A stretch of 64,000 bases of DNA from Blastochloris viridis (GCF_001402875.1 NZ_CP012946.1:1404001-1468000), one strand, 5' to 3'; counted from the stretch's first letter, positions 47,868-59,074 are shown. Program-made: numbers and translations. The notes: generated from the sequence alone by a model not told the origin.

Positions 47868-48914
47868 ATGACCTGGCTCGACACCGCTCTCCAGATCCTG
47901 CTCATCGCCCTGCACAGCCTCGCGGTGCTGGTGCTGCTGCTCGTCTTCATCGCCTTCATCCTGCTCGCCGACCGCAAGATCTGGGCGGCCGTGCAACTGC
48001 GCAAGGGGCCGAACGTGGTCGGACCCTGGGGGCTGTGGCAATCGTTCGCCGACTTCATCAAGTTCATGACCAAGGAGCCGGTGATCCCCTCCGGCGCCAA
48101 CAAGGGTGTGTTCCTGATCGCGCCGCTGGTGTCGTGCGTCTTGGCGCTGGCGGCCTGGGCGGTGATCCCGGTTGACGCAAAATGGGCGGTCGCCGACATC
48201 AATGTCGGCATCCTTTACATTTTCGCCATCTCCTCGCTCGGCGTCTACGGCATCATCATGGGTGGCTGGGCGTCGAACTCGAAGTATCCCTTCCTCGGCA
48301 GCCTGCGCTCGGCGGCGCAGATGGTGAGCTATGAGGTGTCGATCGGTTTCGTCATCATCACCGTCCTGCTGTGCGTCGGGTCGTTGAACCTGCAGGACAT
48401 CGTGTTCGCCCAGCGCGACCATGGCCTCGCCAGCCTTCTCGGCGTGCCGTGGGCGACGGTGCTGAACTGGTTCTGGCTGCCGCTGTTCCCGATGTTCGTG
48501 GTGTTCTTCATCTCGGCGCTGGCGGAGACCAACCGGCCGCCGTTCGACCTGCCGGAGGCGGAGTCCGAACTGGTCGCCGGCTTCATGGTCGAATACTCAT
48601 CCACGCCCTATCTGTTGTTCATGCTGTCCGAGTACGTGGCGATCATGACCATGTGCGCGCTGACCACCATCCTGTTCCTGGGCGGATGGCTGCCGCCGCT
48701 GGACTTGCCGCCGTTCACCTACGTGCCGGGGGTGGTGTGGTTCGTGCTGAAGCTGTCGCTGGTGTTCTTCATGTTCGCGATGGTGAAGGCGTTCGTGCCG
48801 CGCTACCGCTACGACCAGCTAATGCGGCTGGGCTGGAAGGTGTTCCTGCCGCTGTCACTGGCGATGGTGGTGGTGGTGGCCGGCGTGCTGCAGACCATGG
48901 GGTGGGCGCCATGA
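47868..48914 (+). CDS. nuoH: NuoH, complex I membrane subunit H (ND1)
   Basis: NuoH, 348 residues, is the eight-helix heel subunit that closes the quinone channel. Hallmarks are [22 protein letters not shown] near residue 40, the [12 protein letters not shown] segment, and [22 protein letters not shown] use the ATG at 47868, which has GAGGG five bases upstream. The ATG at 47856 overlaps the nuoG stop and would add four residues. Confidence 0.95.
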   Translation: MTWLDTALQILLIALHSLAVLVLLLVFIAFILLADRKIWAAVQLRKGPNVVGPWGLWQSFADFIKFMTKEPVIPSGANKGVFLIAPLVSCVLALAAWAVIPVDAKWAVADINVGILYIFAISSLGVYGIIMGGWASNSKYPFLGSLRSAAQMVSYEVSIGFVIITVLLCVGSLNLQDIVFAQRDHGLASLLGVPWATVLNWFWLPLFPMFVVFFISALAETNRPPFDLPEAESELVAGFMVEYSSTPYLLFMLSEYVAIMTMCALTTILFLGGWLPPLDLPPFTYVPGVVWFVLKLSLVFFMFAMVKAFVPRYRYDQLMRLGWKVFLPLSLAMVVVVAGVLQTMGWAP

Positions 48915-48941
48915 CGGAGCACCGCCGGGCGGGAGAGGGAC

Positions 48942-49205
48942 ATGGCCGAAATGGACGTGGCCAATCTTGTGTCGCTGCCGGGGCTGATCGGCGCGGCGAT
49001 GGGCCTGTTGCTGGGCCTGCTCAATTACGGCGTGGTGGTCGCGTTCGTGGAAGCGCGGCTCAGGGCGCTCGATCGCTCGGCCAGCCCGGCGGAAAAGCTG
49101 GACTTCGAGCGGCGCGTCGCCTTGATGCGTCGGATCATCCTGGTGGTGGACGCCGCTGCCTTTGCATCGGTCGGCTATCTGTTCGGCCGGACGCTGGGGG
49201 GATGA
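48942..49205 (+). CDS. Unknown 87-residue two-helix membrane protein inside the nuo operon
   Basis: This small protein between nuoH and nuoI has two hydrophobic segments (about 11-34 and 65-85) separated by a charged linker ([18 protein letters not shown]). The ATG is preceded by GGGAGAGGGAC, a strong ribosome site. The codon use is like its neighbours. It is not one of the 14 standard subunits, and I do not recognise the family. Its place in the operon suggests an accessory or assembly role at the membrane arm. Confidence 0.75.
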   Translation: MAEMDVANLVSLPGLIGAAMGLLLGLLNYGVVVAFVEARLRALDRSASPAEKLDFERRVALMRRIILVVDAAAFASVGYLFGRTLGG

Positions 49206-49233
49206 CGGCGACTTGGCGAGAGGGGAGCGGATC

Positions 49234-49722
49234 ATGAGGTTGGACCAGGCGGCCCGCTCGGTGTTTCTGTCGGAGTTCGTTTCGGCGTTCTTCCTGTCGA
49301 TGCGCTATTTCTTCCGGCCGAAGGCGACCATCAACTACCCGTTCGAGAAGATGAGCCTCAGCCCGCGCTTTCGCGGCGAGCACGCGCTGCGCCGCTATCC
49401 CAACGGGGAGGAGCGCTGCATCGCCTGCAAGCTGTGCGAGGCGATCTGTCCGGCCCAGGCCATCACCATCGAGGCGGGGCCGCGCCGCAACGACGGCACG
49501 CGCCGCACCACGCGCTACGACATCGACATGGTGAAGTGCATCTATTGCGGCTTCTGCCAGGAGGCGTGCCCGGTCGATGCCATCGTCGAAGGGCCGAACT
49601 TTGAGTTCGCCACCGAGACGCGCGAAGAGCTCTATTACGACAAGGAACGGCTGCTCGCGAACGGCGAGCGCTGGGAACGGGAAATCGCCCGCAACATCAG
49701 TCTCGACGCGCCGTACCGGTAA
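49234..49722 (+). CDS. nuoI: NuoI, complex I N6a/N6b ferredoxin-like subunit
   Basis: NuoI, 162 residues, has two 4Fe-4S clusters bound by Cys62-65-68 plus Cys112, and Cys102-105-108 plus Cys72, the usual 8Fe ferredoxin pattern. The N-terminal [12 protein letters not shown] and N-Y-P-F-E-K are typical. The ATG at 49234 follows GGGGAGCGG. An upstream in-frame start at 49162 lies inside the small membrane protein gene and is rejected. Confidence 0.97.
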   Translation: MRLDQAARSVFLSEFVSAFFLSMRYFFRPKATINYPFEKMSLSPRFRGEHALRRYPNGEERCIACKLCEAICPAQAITIEAGPRRNDGTRRTTRYDIDMVKCIYCGFCQEACPVDAIVEGPNFEFATETREELYYDKERLLANGERWEREIARNISLDAPYR

Positions 49723-49789
49723 GCGCGAGGCGGGTCGGGGCGAGCGAAGGAAAGGGTCCGGCGTTGGCGCCGGGCATCGGGGGAGCCGA

Positions 49790-50401
49790 ATGGGGTTTGC
49801 CGCAGCCTTTTTCTATCTTTTCGCGGGTATTGCCGTGGCCTCCGCCTTTCTGGTGGTGGTGGCGCGCAATCCCGTGCACTCGGTGCTGTGGCTGATCCTG
49901 ACCTTCGTCAACGGGGCAGGACTGTTCATTCTGCTCGGCGCCGAATTCCTCGCCATGATCCTGGTCGTCGTCTATGTCGGCGCGGTGGCGGTGCTGTTCC
50001 TGTTCGTGGTGATGATGCTCGACGTCGACTTCGCCGAGTTGAAACAGGGCGCATTGCAATATCTGCCGATCGGGACGCTGGTCGGGCTGGTGTTCCTGGT
50101 CGAGCTGGTTCTCGTTGTCAGCACCTGGGCGGTCGGGCCGGGCGTGTCGGGTGCCATCAAGGTGCCGATCCAGGGCGCCGAGCTCACCAACACCGCGGCG
50201 CTCGGCCACGTGCTCTACACCCACTACGTCTATTTCTTCCAGGCATCCGGGCTGATCCTGCTGGTGGCGATGATCGGCGCCATCGTGCTGACGCTGCGCC
50301 ATAAGCCGGGCATCCGGCGCCAGAATATCGCCGAGCAGATTGCGCGCGGGCCGGCCGACGCGGTCGAGATGCGCAAGGTCAAATCGCGGGAGGGGGTTTA
50401 A
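49790..50401 (+). CDS. nuoJ: NuoJ, complex I membrane subunit J (ND6)
   Basis: NuoJ, 203 residues, is a five-helix membrane subunit with the conserved third helix V-V-Y-V-G-A-V-A-V-L-F-L-F-V-V-M-M that contains the pi-bulge region. The hydrophilic C-terminus after about residue 175 is typical for alphaproteobacteria. The ATG at 49790 follows GGGGGAGCCGA. A longer open frame reaching back into nuoI has no family character. Confidence 0.96.
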   Translation: MGFAAAFFYLFAGIAVASAFLVVVARNPVHSVLWLILTFVNGAGLFILLGAEFLAMILVVVYVGAVAVLFLFVVMMLDVDFAELKQGALQYLPIGTLVGLVFLVELVLVVSTWAVGPGVSGAIKVPIQGAELTNTAALGHVLYTHYVYFFQASGLILLVAMIGAIVLTLRHKPGIRRQNIAEQIARGPADAVEMRKVKSREGV

Positions 50402-50404
50402 GTC

Positions 50405-50713
50405 ATGGCCGTCGGTCTGTCGCACTACCTCATCCTGGCGGCGATGCTGTTCACCATCGGCACGGTGGGCATCTTCCTCAATCGGAAGAACGTCATCGTC
50501 ATCTTGATGTCGATCGAGCTGATCCTGCTGTCGGTGAACATCAATCTCGTCGCGTTCTCGGCCTTCCTCGGCGATCTGGTCGGCCAGGTGTTCGCGCTGT
50601 TCGTGCTGACCGTCGCTGCGGCCGAGGCGGCCATCGGTCTTGCGATCCTCGTCGTCTTCTTCCGCAACCGCGGCTCGATTGCGGTCGAGGACGTCAACAT
50701 GATGAAGGGGTGA
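50405..50713 (+). CDS. nuoK: NuoK, complex I membrane subunit K (ND4L)
   Basis: NuoK, 102 residues, is a three-helix membrane subunit. The two conserved membrane glutamates are in [11 protein letters not shown] and A-A-E-A-A-I-G-L-A. It starts three bases after nuoJ and is followed closely by nuoL. Confidence 0.97.
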   Translation: MAVGLSHYLILAAMLFTIGTVGIFLNRKNVIVILMSIELILLSVNINLVAFSAFLGDLVGQVFALFVLTVAAAEAAIGLAILVVFFRNRGSIAVEDVNMMKG

Positions 50714-50717
50714 GGGG

Positions 50718-52697
50718 ATGTACCAGCTTATCGTCTTCCTCCCGCTCCTCGGCTGTGTGATCGCCGGCCTGTTCGGCCGCGTGATCGGCTCGCGCCCGTC
50801 CGAGATCGTCACCACCGCCTTGGTCGGCGTCTCGGCGCTGCTGTCGTGGATCGCCTTCTTCAACGTCGGCTACGACGGTGAAAGCGGCCGCATCCTGGTG
50901 TCCACCTGGATCGAGGCCGGCAGCTTCAAGGCCGACTGGGCATTCCGCATCGACACGCTGACGGTGGTGATGCTGGTGGTGGTCAACACCGTCTCGGCAC
51001 TGGTCCATTTCTATTCGATCGGCTACATGGCCGACGACCCGCATCGCCCGCGTTTCTTTTCGTACCTGTCGCTGTTCACCTTCGCCATGCTGATGCTGGT
51101 GACGTCGGACAACCTGGTGCAGATGTTCTTCGGCTGGGAGGGCGTTGGCCTCGCCAGCTATCTCCTGATCGGGTTCTGGTATCTCAAGCCCTCAGCCAAC
51201 GCGGCCGCCATCAAGGCGTTCCTCGTCAATCGCGTTGGCGACTTCGGCTTCGCGCTCGGCATCTTCGCCATCTTCTGGATGGTGGGCTCGACCGACTTCA
51301 CCACCATCTTCGCCCAGGTGCCGACGCTGCAGGACAAGGTCATTGCGGTGGCCGGCGTTCCATTCGACGCGCTGACGCTGATCTGCCTCCTTCTGTTCAT
51401 GGGGGCGATGGGCAAATCGGCGCAGTTCCTGCTGCACACCTGGCTGCCGGACGCGATGGAGGGCCCGACCCCGGTGTCGGCGCTGATCCATGCTGCGACC
51501 ATGGTCACCGCCGGGGTGTTCATGGTGGCCCGGCTGTCGCCGCTGTTCGAGCTGGCCCCGACCGCGCAGGAAGTCGTCATCCTGGTCGGTGCCACCACGG
51601 CGTTCTTCGCCGCCACGGTCGGCCTCGTTCAGAACGACATCAAGCGCATCGTCGCCTATTCGACCTGCTCGCAGCTCGGCTACATGTTCGTGGCGATGGG
51701 GGTGGGGGCCTATTCGGTAGGCATGTTCCACCTGTTTACCCACGCCTTCTTCAAGGCGCTGCTGTTCCTCGGCTCGGGCGCGGTGATCATCGCCATGCAC
51801 CACGAGCAGGATGTGCGGAAGATGGGCGGCCTGCGCAAGGCGATCCCGTTCACCTACGCCATGATGGTGATCGGCACGCTGGCGCTGACCGGCTTTCCGT
51901 TCACCGCCGGGTACTATTCCAAGGACGCCATCGTGGAGTCGGCGTTTGTCTCGCACGCGGCGCTGTCCGGCTACGGCTTCTGGATGCTGGTGATCGCGGC
52001 GGCGCTGACGTCGTTCTATTCGTGGCGACTGGTGTTCCTCACCTTCCACGGCGCGCCGCGCTTCGTCGCCGCGGACGGCCACCATGGCCATGGCGATCAC
52101 GGCCACCATGGCGTCAGCCGCATCGAGGATGTTCACGAGGCGCCGAAGACGATGCTGCTGCCGCTGCTGGTTCTGGCGGTGGGGGCGCTCGGTGCCGGGT
52201 TCGCGTTCTACCCGGTGTTCGTCGACCAACACGGCGTCGCCGAGTTCTTTCGTGACTCGATTTCGCTGAGCAAGCTCGGGCTGCTCGAGGAGATGCACCA
52301 CGCCCCGGCTTTGGTGGTGTTCGCGCCGACCATCGCGATGGCGGCGGGACTCGCGGTGGCCGTGCTGTTCTACCTGGTGTCGCCGGGGTTGCCGGTTGCG
52401 CTCGCCCGCAGCATGCGGCCGCTCTATCTGTTCCTGCTCAACAAGTGGTACTTCGACGAGCTTTATGACGTGATCTTCGTGCGGGCTGCGAAGCGGCTTG
52501 GCCGCTTCCTGTGGAAGCAGGGCGACGGCGCGGTGATCGACGGGCTGGGGCCGGACGGCATCGCCGCCCGCGTGCTCGACACCACCGACCGGGTGGTGCG
52601 GCTGCAGACCGGCTATCTCTATCACTATGCCTTCGCGATGCTGATCGGGCTCGCGGCGCTGGTGACGTGGTTCATGTTCGCCGGGGGAGTGCGCTGA
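50718..52697 (+). CDS. nuoL: NuoL, complex I antiporter-like subunit L (ND5)
   Basis: NuoL, 659 residues, is the distal antiporter-like proton pump subunit with the long lateral helix. Conserved segments are [18 protein letters not shown], the [27 protein letters not shown] region and the [10 protein letters not shown] helix. A His-rich loop at residues 453-465 (six His in 13) sits between helices on the soluble side. The stop overlaps the nuoM ATG (TGATG). Confidence 0.97.
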   Translation: MYQLIVFLPLLGCVIAGLFGRVIGSRPSEIVTTALVGVSALLSWIAFFNVGYDGESGRILVSTWIEAGSFKADWAFRIDTLTVVMLVVVNTVSALVHFYSIGYMADDPHRPRFFSYLSLFTFAMLMLVTSDNLVQMFFGWEGVGLASYLLIGFWYLKPSANAAAIKAFLVNRVGDFGFALGIFAIFWMVGSTDFTTIFAQVPTLQDKVIAVAGVPFDALTLICLLLFMGAMGKSAQFLLHTWLPDAMEGPTPVSALIHAATMVTAGVFMVARLSPLFELAPTAQEVVILVGATTAFFAATVGLVQNDIKRIVAYSTCSQLGYMFVAMGVGAYSVGMFHLFTHAFFKALLFLGSGAVIIAMHHEQDVRKMGGLRKAIPFTYAMMVIGTLALTGFPFTAGYYSKDAIVESAFVSHAALSGYGFWMLVIAAALTSFYSWRLVFLTFHGAPRFVAADGHHGHGDHGHHGVSRIEDVHEAPKTMLLPLLVLAVGALGAGFAFYPVFVDQHGVAEFFRDSISLSKLGLLEEMHHAPALVVFAPTIAMAAGLAVAVLFYLVSPGLPVALARSMRPLYLFLLNKWYFDELYDVIFVRAAKRLGRFLWKQGDGAVIDGLGPDGIAARVLDTTDRVVRLQTGYLYHYAFAMLIGLAALVTWFMFAGGVR

Positions 52698-54208
52698 TGT
52701 CGGGCTGGCCGATCCTTTCCGTCGTCACCTTCCTGCCGCTGGTCGGCGCGCTGTTCATCCTGATGCTGCGCGGCGACGACGAGACGACCTACAGCAACGC
52801 CCGCTGGGTGGCGCTGTGGACCACGCTGGTCACCTTCGCGGTGTCGCTCGTTCTGCTCGTTCAGTTCGATGCCAGCTCGCCGGAGTTCCAGTTCGTCGAA
52901 AAGCGGCCGTGGCTCGGCGACACCATCCAGTATCAGATGGGCGTCGACGGCATCGCGCTGCCGTTCGTCATCCTCACCACCTTCTTGACGCCGATCTGCA
53001 TCGTGGCGAGCTGGTCCTCGATCTCGAAGCGCGTCAAGGAATACATGGTGGCGTTCCTGGTGCTCGAGACCTTGATGATCGGCACCTTCTGCGCGCTCGA
53101 TCTTGTGCTCTTCTACATCTTCTTCGAAGGCACACTGATCCCGATGTTCCTGATCATCGGCATCTGGGGCGGACCGCGGCGCATCTACGCCACGTTCAAG
53201 TTCTTTCTTTATACCTTCCTCGGCGCGCTGTTGATGCTGCTCGGCATCATGGCGATGTACTGGCAGGCTGGAACCACCGACATCCGCGCGCTGCAGGCGT
53301 TTCAGTTCGCGCCGTCGCTACAGATGTGGCTGTGGCTGGCGTTCTTCGCGTCGTTCGCGGTCAAGCTGCCGATGTGGCCGGTGCACACTTGGCTGCCGGA
53401 CGCCCACGTCGAGGCGCCGACCGCCGGCTCGGTGGTGCTGGCGGCGATCCTTCTGAAGATGGGCGGCTATGGCTTCATCCGCTTCTCGATCCCGATGTTC
53501 CCCGACGCCAGCGAGTATTTCACGCCGCTGGTGTTCACGCTGTCGGTGATCGCGATCGTCTACACTTCCCTGGTCGCGCTGATGCAGGAGGATATGAAGA
53601 AGCTGATCGCCTACTCGTCGGTGGCGCACATGGGCTTCGTCACCCTTGGCATCTTCTCGGGCACCGAGCAGGGCATGCAGGGCGCGGTGTTCCAGATGGT
53701 GTCGCACGGCCTAGTGTCGGGCGCGCTGTTCCTCTGTGTCGGTGTGATCTACGACCGCATGCACACCCGCGAGATTGCCGCCTATGGCGGGCTGGTCAAC
53801 CGCATGCCGCTCTATGCCGCGGTGTTCATGGTGTTCACGCTGGCCAATGTCGGGCTGCCCGGCACCTCCGGCTTCGTCGGCGAGTTCCTGACGCTGGTCG
53901 GTGCCTTCCACGCTAACACCACGGCGACGTTCGTCGCGGCGCTGGGGCTGATCCTGTCGGCGTGCTATGCGCTGTGGCTCTACCGTCGGGTGATCTTCGG
54001 CGTGCTCGACAAGCCTCAGCTTGCGATGATCACCGATCTCAACGCCCGTGAAATCGTCACGCTGGCGCCGTTGGTGGTGCTGACTGTGGTGTTCGGGTTC
54101 TGGCCGCTTCCGGTGCTCGACACCTCGGCCGTCGCGGTGAAGGGCGTCGTCCAGGGCTATCTGCAGGCGCTTGGCGCGGCGGCGGCCCCGGTTGTCGCCG
54201 GGTTCTAA
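52697..54208 (+). CDS. nuoM: NuoM, complex I antiporter-like subunit M (ND4)
   Basis: NuoM, 503 residues, is the second antiporter-like pump subunit. Conserved parts include the [10 protein letters not shown] start of the core, [13 protein letters not shown] with the key Glu, [24 protein letters not shown] with the pump Lys, and [11 protein letters not shown]. The ATG overlaps the nuoL TGA. A longer in-frame opening lies within nuoL and is rejected. Confidence 0.97.
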   Translation: MSGWPILSVVTFLPLVGALFILMLRGDDETTYSNARWVALWTTLVTFAVSLVLLVQFDASSPEFQFVEKRPWLGDTIQYQMGVDGIALPFVILTTFLTPICIVASWSSISKRVKEYMVAFLVLETLMIGTFCALDLVLFYIFFEGTLIPMFLIIGIWGGPRRIYATFKFFLYTFLGALLMLLGIMAMYWQAGTTDIRALQAFQFAPSLQMWLWLAFFASFAVKLPMWPVHTWLPDAHVEAPTAGSVVLAAILLKMGGYGFIRFSIPMFPDASEYFTPLVFTLSVIAIVYTSLVALMQEDMKKLIAYSSVAHMGFVTLGIFSGTEQGMQGAVFQMVSHGLVSGALFLCVGVIYDRMHTREIAAYGGLVNRMPLYAAVFMVFTLANVGLPGTSGFVGEFLTLVGAFHANTTATFVAALGLILSACYALWLYRRVIFGVLDKPQLAMITDLNAREIVTLAPLVVLTVVFGFWPLPVLDTSAVAVKGVVQGYLQALGAAAAPVVAGF

Positions 54209-54223
54209 AGGAGAAGGTCGGTC

Positions 54224-55678
54224 ATGGTCGCCGCGATACCCGCCCTCACGCCGGCGCTGCCGGAGATCGTGCTCGCGCTGGGTGCGCTGGTGCTGCTGCT
54301 GTTCGGCGCGTTCCGCGGCGAGCGGTCGGCCGGCGTCATCAGCGGCGCCTCGCTGGCGGTGCTGCTGGTTGCGGCCGTGCTGGTGTCGCAGACCGGAACG
54401 GGCCGGGTCGAGACCTTTGGCGGCTCCTTCGTCGTCGACGACTTCGCGCGATTCCTGAAAGTGCTGGCCTTCGTGTCGTCAGCGGTGGCGCTGGCGATGT
54501 CGGCCAACCATTTCCGCGCCGAGAACAACGTTCGCTTCGAATATCCCGTGCTGATCCTGCTCTCGACCTGCGGCATGGGCATGGTGATCTCGGCCAACGA
54601 CCTGATCGCGCTCTATCTCGGCTTCGAATTGATGAGCCTTGCGCTTTACGTCGTCGCCGCGATTAATCGCGATTCGCTGCGCTCGACCGAGGCGGGTCTG
54701 AAGTATTTCGTGCTCGGGGCGCTGTCGTCCGGCATGCTGTTGTACGGGGCCTCGCTGGTCTATGGCTTCACCGGCACGGTGAGCTTCGCCGGCATCGCCC
54801 AGGCGTCGGCGGCCGCGCCGCCGGATGAAGCCACCTTTGCCAGTCTTGGGCTGATCGTCGGCCTCGTCTTCATTTTCGCCGGGCTGTGCTTCAAGGTGTC
54901 GGCGGTGCCGTTCCATATGTGGACGCCGGACGTCTACGAGGGCGCGCCGACCCCGGTCACAGCCTTTTTCGCCGCGGCGCCGAAGGTTGCCGGCATGGCG
55001 ATCTTCGTGCGGGTGGCGGTCGACGCCTTCCCCGGCATCACCCCGGCGTGGCAGCAAATCGTGGTGTTCGTCTCGATCGCCTCGATGACGCTCGGTGCGT
55101 TTGCCGCGATCGGCCAGACCAACATCAAGCGGCTGATGGCCTATTCGTCGATCAGCCACATGGGCTTCGCGCTGATGGGTCTGGCCGCCGGCAATGCCCT
55201 CGGGGTCACCAGCGTTCTGGTCTATATCGCCATCTATGCCGCGATGACGTTGGGTTCGTTCGCCGCCATCCTGGCGATGCGGCGCGAGGGCGGCCCGGTC
55301 GAGGATATCGCCGACCTCGCCGGTCTTGCCCGCACCCGCCCGGCGATGGCGCTGCTGTTCGGGGCGCTGCTGTTCTCGCTGGCCGGGGTGCCGTGGTTCG
55401 CCGGCTTCTTCGCCAAGTTCTACGTCTTTCTCGCCGCCATCGAGGCCGACCTCTACGTCCTGGCGGTGATCGGTGCGTTGGCGAGCGTGGTCGGCGCCTA
55501 CTACTACCTTCGCATCGTCAAAGTGATGTATGTCGACGAGCCCAACGGCGTGTTCGTGCCGATGAGCGGCGAGCTCAAGGCGGTGCTCGGGGTGGCGGGG
55601 CTGTTTGTCTCGTTCTACTTCGTGTATCCCTCGGCGCTGGCGGACGCGGCTGCGGTCGCAGCCAAGTCGTTGTTCTAG
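54224..55678 (+). CDS. nuoN: NuoN, complex I antiporter-like subunit N (ND2)
   Basis: NuoN, 484 residues, is the third antiporter-like subunit and the last gene of the nuo operon. The [40 protein letters not shown] and Y-S-S-I-S-H-M-G-F segments are present. A strong ribosome site (AAAGGAGAAGG) precedes the ATG. The TAG stop is the opening triplet of a family B repeat element, so the 3' end of the operon is formed by the repeat. Confidence 0.97.
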   Translation: MVAAIPALTPALPEIVLALGALVLLLFGAFRGERSAGVISGASLAVLLVAAVLVSQTGTGRVETFGGSFVVDDFARFLKVLAFVSSAVALAMSANHFRAENNVRFEYPVLILLSTCGMGMVISANDLIALYLGFELMSLALYVVAAINRDSLRSTEAGLKYFVLGALSSGMLLYGASLVYGFTGTVSFAGIAQASAAAPPDEATFASLGLIVGLVFIFAGLCFKVSAVPFHMWTPDVYEGAPTPVTAFFAAAPKVAGMAIFVRVAVDAFPGITPAWQQIVVFVSIASMTLGAFAAIGQTNIKRLMAYSSISHMGFALMGLAAGNALGVTSVLVYIAIYAAMTLGSFAAILAMRREGGPVEDIADLAGLARTRPAMALLFGALLFSLAGVPWFAGFFAKFYVFLAAIEADLYVLAVIGALASVVGAYYYLRIVKVMYVDEPNGVFVPMSGELKAVLGVAGLFVSFYFVYPSALADAAAVAAKSLF

Positions 55679-55765
55679 AGCATTCCCGGCAGGACTGGAT
55701 TGCGGTTTTGCGAGAGATAATGCGATAGATCAAGGGTTTAGAGTGACTGCGTGATCCAGCTGGAT
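55676..55765. repeat. Family B dispersed repeat, inverted copy, supplies nuoN stop
   Basis: The stretch starts TAGAGCATT and contains GGATT-GCGGTT and GATAATGCG. It lines up with the reverse complement of the 56617-56726 copy across the central part. It fills most of the 141-base nuoN-birA gap, and its TAG ends nuoN. Confidence 0.6.
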
Positions 55766-55819
55766 CGGCAGGCGCTCGAGTTTGTCGGTCCGAGCGTTGC
55801 CGAAGGATGAGTCGCGTCG

Positions 55820-56620
55820 ATGGGGTTTGGTGAGTCTCCGGGCGAGGGAACGCCCGTTCTGGCCCTCGACGAGGTTGGCTCCACCAATACCGAGGCGTTG
55901 GCGCGGGCACGGGAGGGCCAGTTCGGGCCGCTGTGGATTTCGGCCCGGCGACAGACCGGTGGCCGCGGCCGGCGCGGACGGGTGTGGGCGTCGGAGCCCG
56001 GCAATCTCTACGCCAGCTTGCTGCTCACTGACCCGGCGCCGTCCGAGGTCTGCCCGCAGCTCTGTTTCGTCGCCGGCCTCGCGCTGCATGACGCGGTCGG
56101 CGCGCTGTGTGGGCTGGAGGCGCCGCGGCTGGCGCTGAAATGGCCGAACGACCTGATGCTCGACGGCGCCAAGTGCGCCGGCATCTTGGTCGAGGGCGAA
56201 GTGGCGCCGGCCGGGCGGCCGCTGGCGGTGGTGATCGGCTTTGGCGTCAACTGCGCTCACCATCCGGACGACACGCCATATCAGGCGATCGATCTTGCCG
56301 CGGCCGCCGGGCGCACCATCGCGCCGGCGGTGCTGCTGTCGGCGCTGGATGCGGCGATGGCGGTTCGCCTTGGCGAGTGGCGGGGCGGCAGCGCATTCGC
56401 GACCACCCGCGCGCACTGGCTGCAGCGGGCCGGCAGGGTCGGCCAGCCGGTCACGGTGCGGACCGGCACGGAGGTGGTGGAGGGCCGGTTCGAAACGCTG
56501 GACGGCGACGGCGCGATGGTCTTGCTGCGGCAGGACGGCTCGCGGACCCGCATCGGCACCGGTGAGATTCTGCCGTTCGTTGGACGGGCCGATCCGACCA
56601 GGTCGGACCGGTCGCCCTAG
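55820..56620 (+). CDS. birA: Biotin-acetyl-CoA-carboxylase ligase (BirA, no HTH domain)
   Basis: This 266-residue biotin protein ligase attaches biotin to carboxyl carrier proteins through biotinyl-AMP. The biotin/ATP loop (G-G-R-G-R-R-G-R-V-W, 47-56), K-W-P-N-D at 107-111 and G-I-L-V-E at 121-125 are present, followed by a C-terminal SH3-like domain. There is no N-terminal helix-turn-helix, so it should not act as a repressor (group I ligase). The gene lies after nuoN and before RNase J, as in many Rhizobiales. Its TAG stop is within a 20-base palindrome arm. Confidence 0.93.
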   Translation: MGFGESPGEGTPVLALDEVGSTNTEALARAREGQFGPLWISARRQTGGRGRRGRVWASEPGNLYASLLLTDPAPSEVCPQLCFVAGLALHDAVGALCGLEAPRLALKWPNDLMLDGAKCAGILVEGEVAPAGRPLAVVIGFGVNCAHHPDDTPYQAIDLAAAAGRTIAPAVLLSALDAAMAVRLGEWRGGSAFATTRAHWLQRAGRVGQPVTVRTGTEVVEGRFETLDGDGAMVLLRQDGSRTRIGTGEILPFVGRADPTRSDRSP

Positions 56621-56726
56621 AGCTTCATCCGACCTGACCGCACCAGGTCGGATGAAGCTCTAGGTCTTTGTAATTTCGCATTTTCTTTCGCACAACCGGA
56701 TCCCACTTGTGCGGAAAATGCTCTAG
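56617..56726. repeat. Family B repeat, best-preserved copy, with 20-bp perfect hairpin
   Basis: The left part is a perfect 20-base inverted repeat, CTAGAGCTTCATCCGACCTG and its complement at 56644-56663, with a 7-base loop. The right part is a second inverted repeat (GCATTTTC...CGCACAA and TTGTGCG-GAAAATGC) ending CTCTAG. The birA TAG is at 56618-56620 within the first arm. The hairpin could also end the birA transcript. Confidence 0.8.
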
Positions 56727-56864
56727 TACCAACGGCCCTGGTTGCGGACGCAGGGGGCCGTTGAAGCTCGCAGATTTTCGTCCTTGAAATCAATGATTTC
56801 ACGGAAATCTACGATCGGAACCAGCGGCCGGCTGCCGCCGCCGTTGGTATGAGGTTTGGTTCAC

Positions 56865-56906
56865 GCATTTTCCGTCGCAAGGCGAGTATCGCCTTGCGGA
56901 AAGTGC
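56865..56906. repeat. Family B partial copy just upstream of the RNase J gene
   Basis: GCATTTTCCG and CGCAAGGCGA are mirrored by TCGCCTTGCG and GAAAGTGC, giving a near-perfect inverted repeat of 42 bases. It lies 24 bases before the rnj start and could form a hairpin in its leader RNA. Confidence 0.6.
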
Positions 56907-56929
56907 TTCAGGATGCAGGAGGCCCGGGC

Positions 56930-58600
56930 ATGACCAAGGGCGAAGCCGAACTGGTTTTCGTGCCGCTGGGTGGCGTCGGCGAAATCGGTATGAATTTCGG
57001 GCTCTACGGCTTCGGCCAGGGCCGGCGTCGCCAGTGGCTGGCGGTCGATTGCGGTGTCGCCTTTGCCAATGAGCTGTTGCCGGGCATCGACCTCATCCTG
57101 CCCGACGTCCGCTTCATCGAGGAGGAGCGGAAGAATCTGCTCGGGATCGTCATCACCCACGGTCACGAGGATCATATCGGCGCGCTCGCCGAGCTGTGGC
57201 GGCGGCTTCAGGCGCCGGTCTACACCACCCCGTTTACCGCCCAGCTCCTCACCATCCGCCGCCTGCAGGATCCCGGCGCGCCCGACATCCCGATCAAGGT
57301 GCTGCCGGTCGGCGGCCACGTCTCGCTCGGGCCGTTCGAGGTCGATTTCATTCCGGTCGCCCACTCGATTCCGGAAAGCCACGCGCTGGCGATCAAGACG
57401 CCGCTCGGCACCGTGCTTCACACCGGCGACTGGAAGATCGACCCGACCCCGGTGGCGGGCTCCACCACCGACGAGGCGCGGTTTCGCGCGCTGGGCGATG
57501 CCGGCGTGCTGGCGATGGTGGCGGATTCGACCAATTCCGTCCGGGGCGGGCGATCGCCGTCAGAGGCCGACGCCGGCGCCAATCTGGCCAAGGTGATCGC
57601 CGAGGCAAAGGGGCGGGTGGCGGTCACCACCTTTGCCTCCAATGTCGGGCGCATGGTTTCGGTCGGCCGGGCGGCGGCGGCGGCCGGGCGCGAGGTCGTG
57701 TTGGTCGGCCGCGCCATGGATCGCGTCGCCATGGTTGCCCGCGAACTCGGCTACCTGGAGGGGGTGCCGCCGTTCCGCTCGGTCGATACCTACGGCTACC
57801 TGCCGCGCGACAAGGTGGTCGCGCTGATCACCGGGAGCCAGGGCGAGCCGCGCGCGGCGCTCTCCCGCATCGCGCTCGACGAGCATCCCGACATCGCGCT
57901 GTCGCCGGGCGACACGGTTGTTTTTTCCGCCAGGGCCATTCCCGGCAACGAGATCGGCATCAGCCGCATCATCAACGCGCTGATCCGCCAGGGCGTCGAG
58001 GTCATCACCGACCGCACCCACATGATCCACGTCTCCGGCCACCCGCGGCGCGAAGAGATGGCCGACATGCTGCGCTGGGTGCGGCCGCGCATTCTGCTGC
58101 CGGTGCACGGCGAGGCGCTGCACATGCACGAGCACGCCGTGCTGGCGCGGGAGGTTGGGGTTCCCGAGGTGGTGCGGTGCGGCAATGGCGACGTGGTGCG
58201 GTTGGCGCCGGGGCCGGCCGAGGTGGTCGACGAGGTGCCGGCAGCGCGGCTCTACAAGGACGGCAAGGTGCTGATCGAGGATGCCTCGCGCACCATTGCC
58301 GACCGCCGCAAGCTGTCGTTCGTCGGCATCGTCACGGTGGCGCTGGCGCTTTCCGACAAGGGCGAGCTGGCAGGCGATCCGCGCAGCGAGGTGATCGGCC
58401 TGCCGGAGCGCGCCACCGACGGGCGCACCTTTGTGTCGATCGTCGACGAGGCGGTGATGGAGACCTTCGACACGCTGCCGCGGGCGCGGCGGCGCGACCC
58501 GCGCGCGGTCGAGGAATCGATCATCCGCGGCGTGCGCGGTACGGTCGCGGAGGCATGGGGCAAGAAGCCGATTGTGCGCGTGCTGGTGGTGCAAGTATGA
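56930..58600 (+). CDS. rnj: Ribonuclease J
   Basis: RNase J, 556 residues, is a metallo-beta-lactamase/beta-CASP enzyme with 5'-exo and endoribonuclease activity used in RNA maturation and decay. The zinc motif T-H-G-H-E-D-H-I-G is at about 76-84 (His77, His79, Asp81, His82). Further beta-CASP segments are H-T-G-D-W-K-I-D, A-D-S-T-N-S and V-H-G-E near the end of the core. I start at the ATG at 56930. An in-frame ATG at 56849 would read through the repeat and is less likely. The enzyme type is usual in alphaproteobacteria. Confidence 0.95.
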   Translation: MTKGEAELVFVPLGGVGEIGMNFGLYGFGQGRRRQWLAVDCGVAFANELLPGIDLILPDVRFIEEERKNLLGIVITHGHEDHIGALAELWRRLQAPVYTTPFTAQLLTIRRLQDPGAPDIPIKVLPVGGHVSLGPFEVDFIPVAHSIPESHALAIKTPLGTVLHTGDWKIDPTPVAGSTTDEARFRALGDAGVLAMVADSTNSVRGGRSPSEADAGANLAKVIAEAKGRVAVTTFASNVGRMVSVGRAAAAAGREVVLVGRAMDRVAMVARELGYLEGVPPFRSVDTYGYLPRDKVVALITGSQGEPRAALSRIALDEHPDIALSPGDTVVFSARAIPGNEIGISRIINALIRQGVEVITDRTHMIHVSGHPRREEMADMLRWVRPRILLPVHGEALHMHEHAVLAREVGVPEVVRCGNGDVVRLAPGPAEVVDEVPAARLYKDGKVLIEDASRTIADRRKLSFVGIVTVALALSDKGELAGDPRSEVIGLPERATDGRTFVSIVDEAVMETFDTLPRARRRDPRAVEESIIRGVRGTVAEAWGKKPIVRVLVVQV

Positions 58601-58669
58601 GGTTCGGGGCGACCGCCTGAACCGTCAGCGTCGCCGTCGAATGATCCTGGACCGTCACGGGAGGAAGAA

Positions 58670-59074
<405 letters not shown>

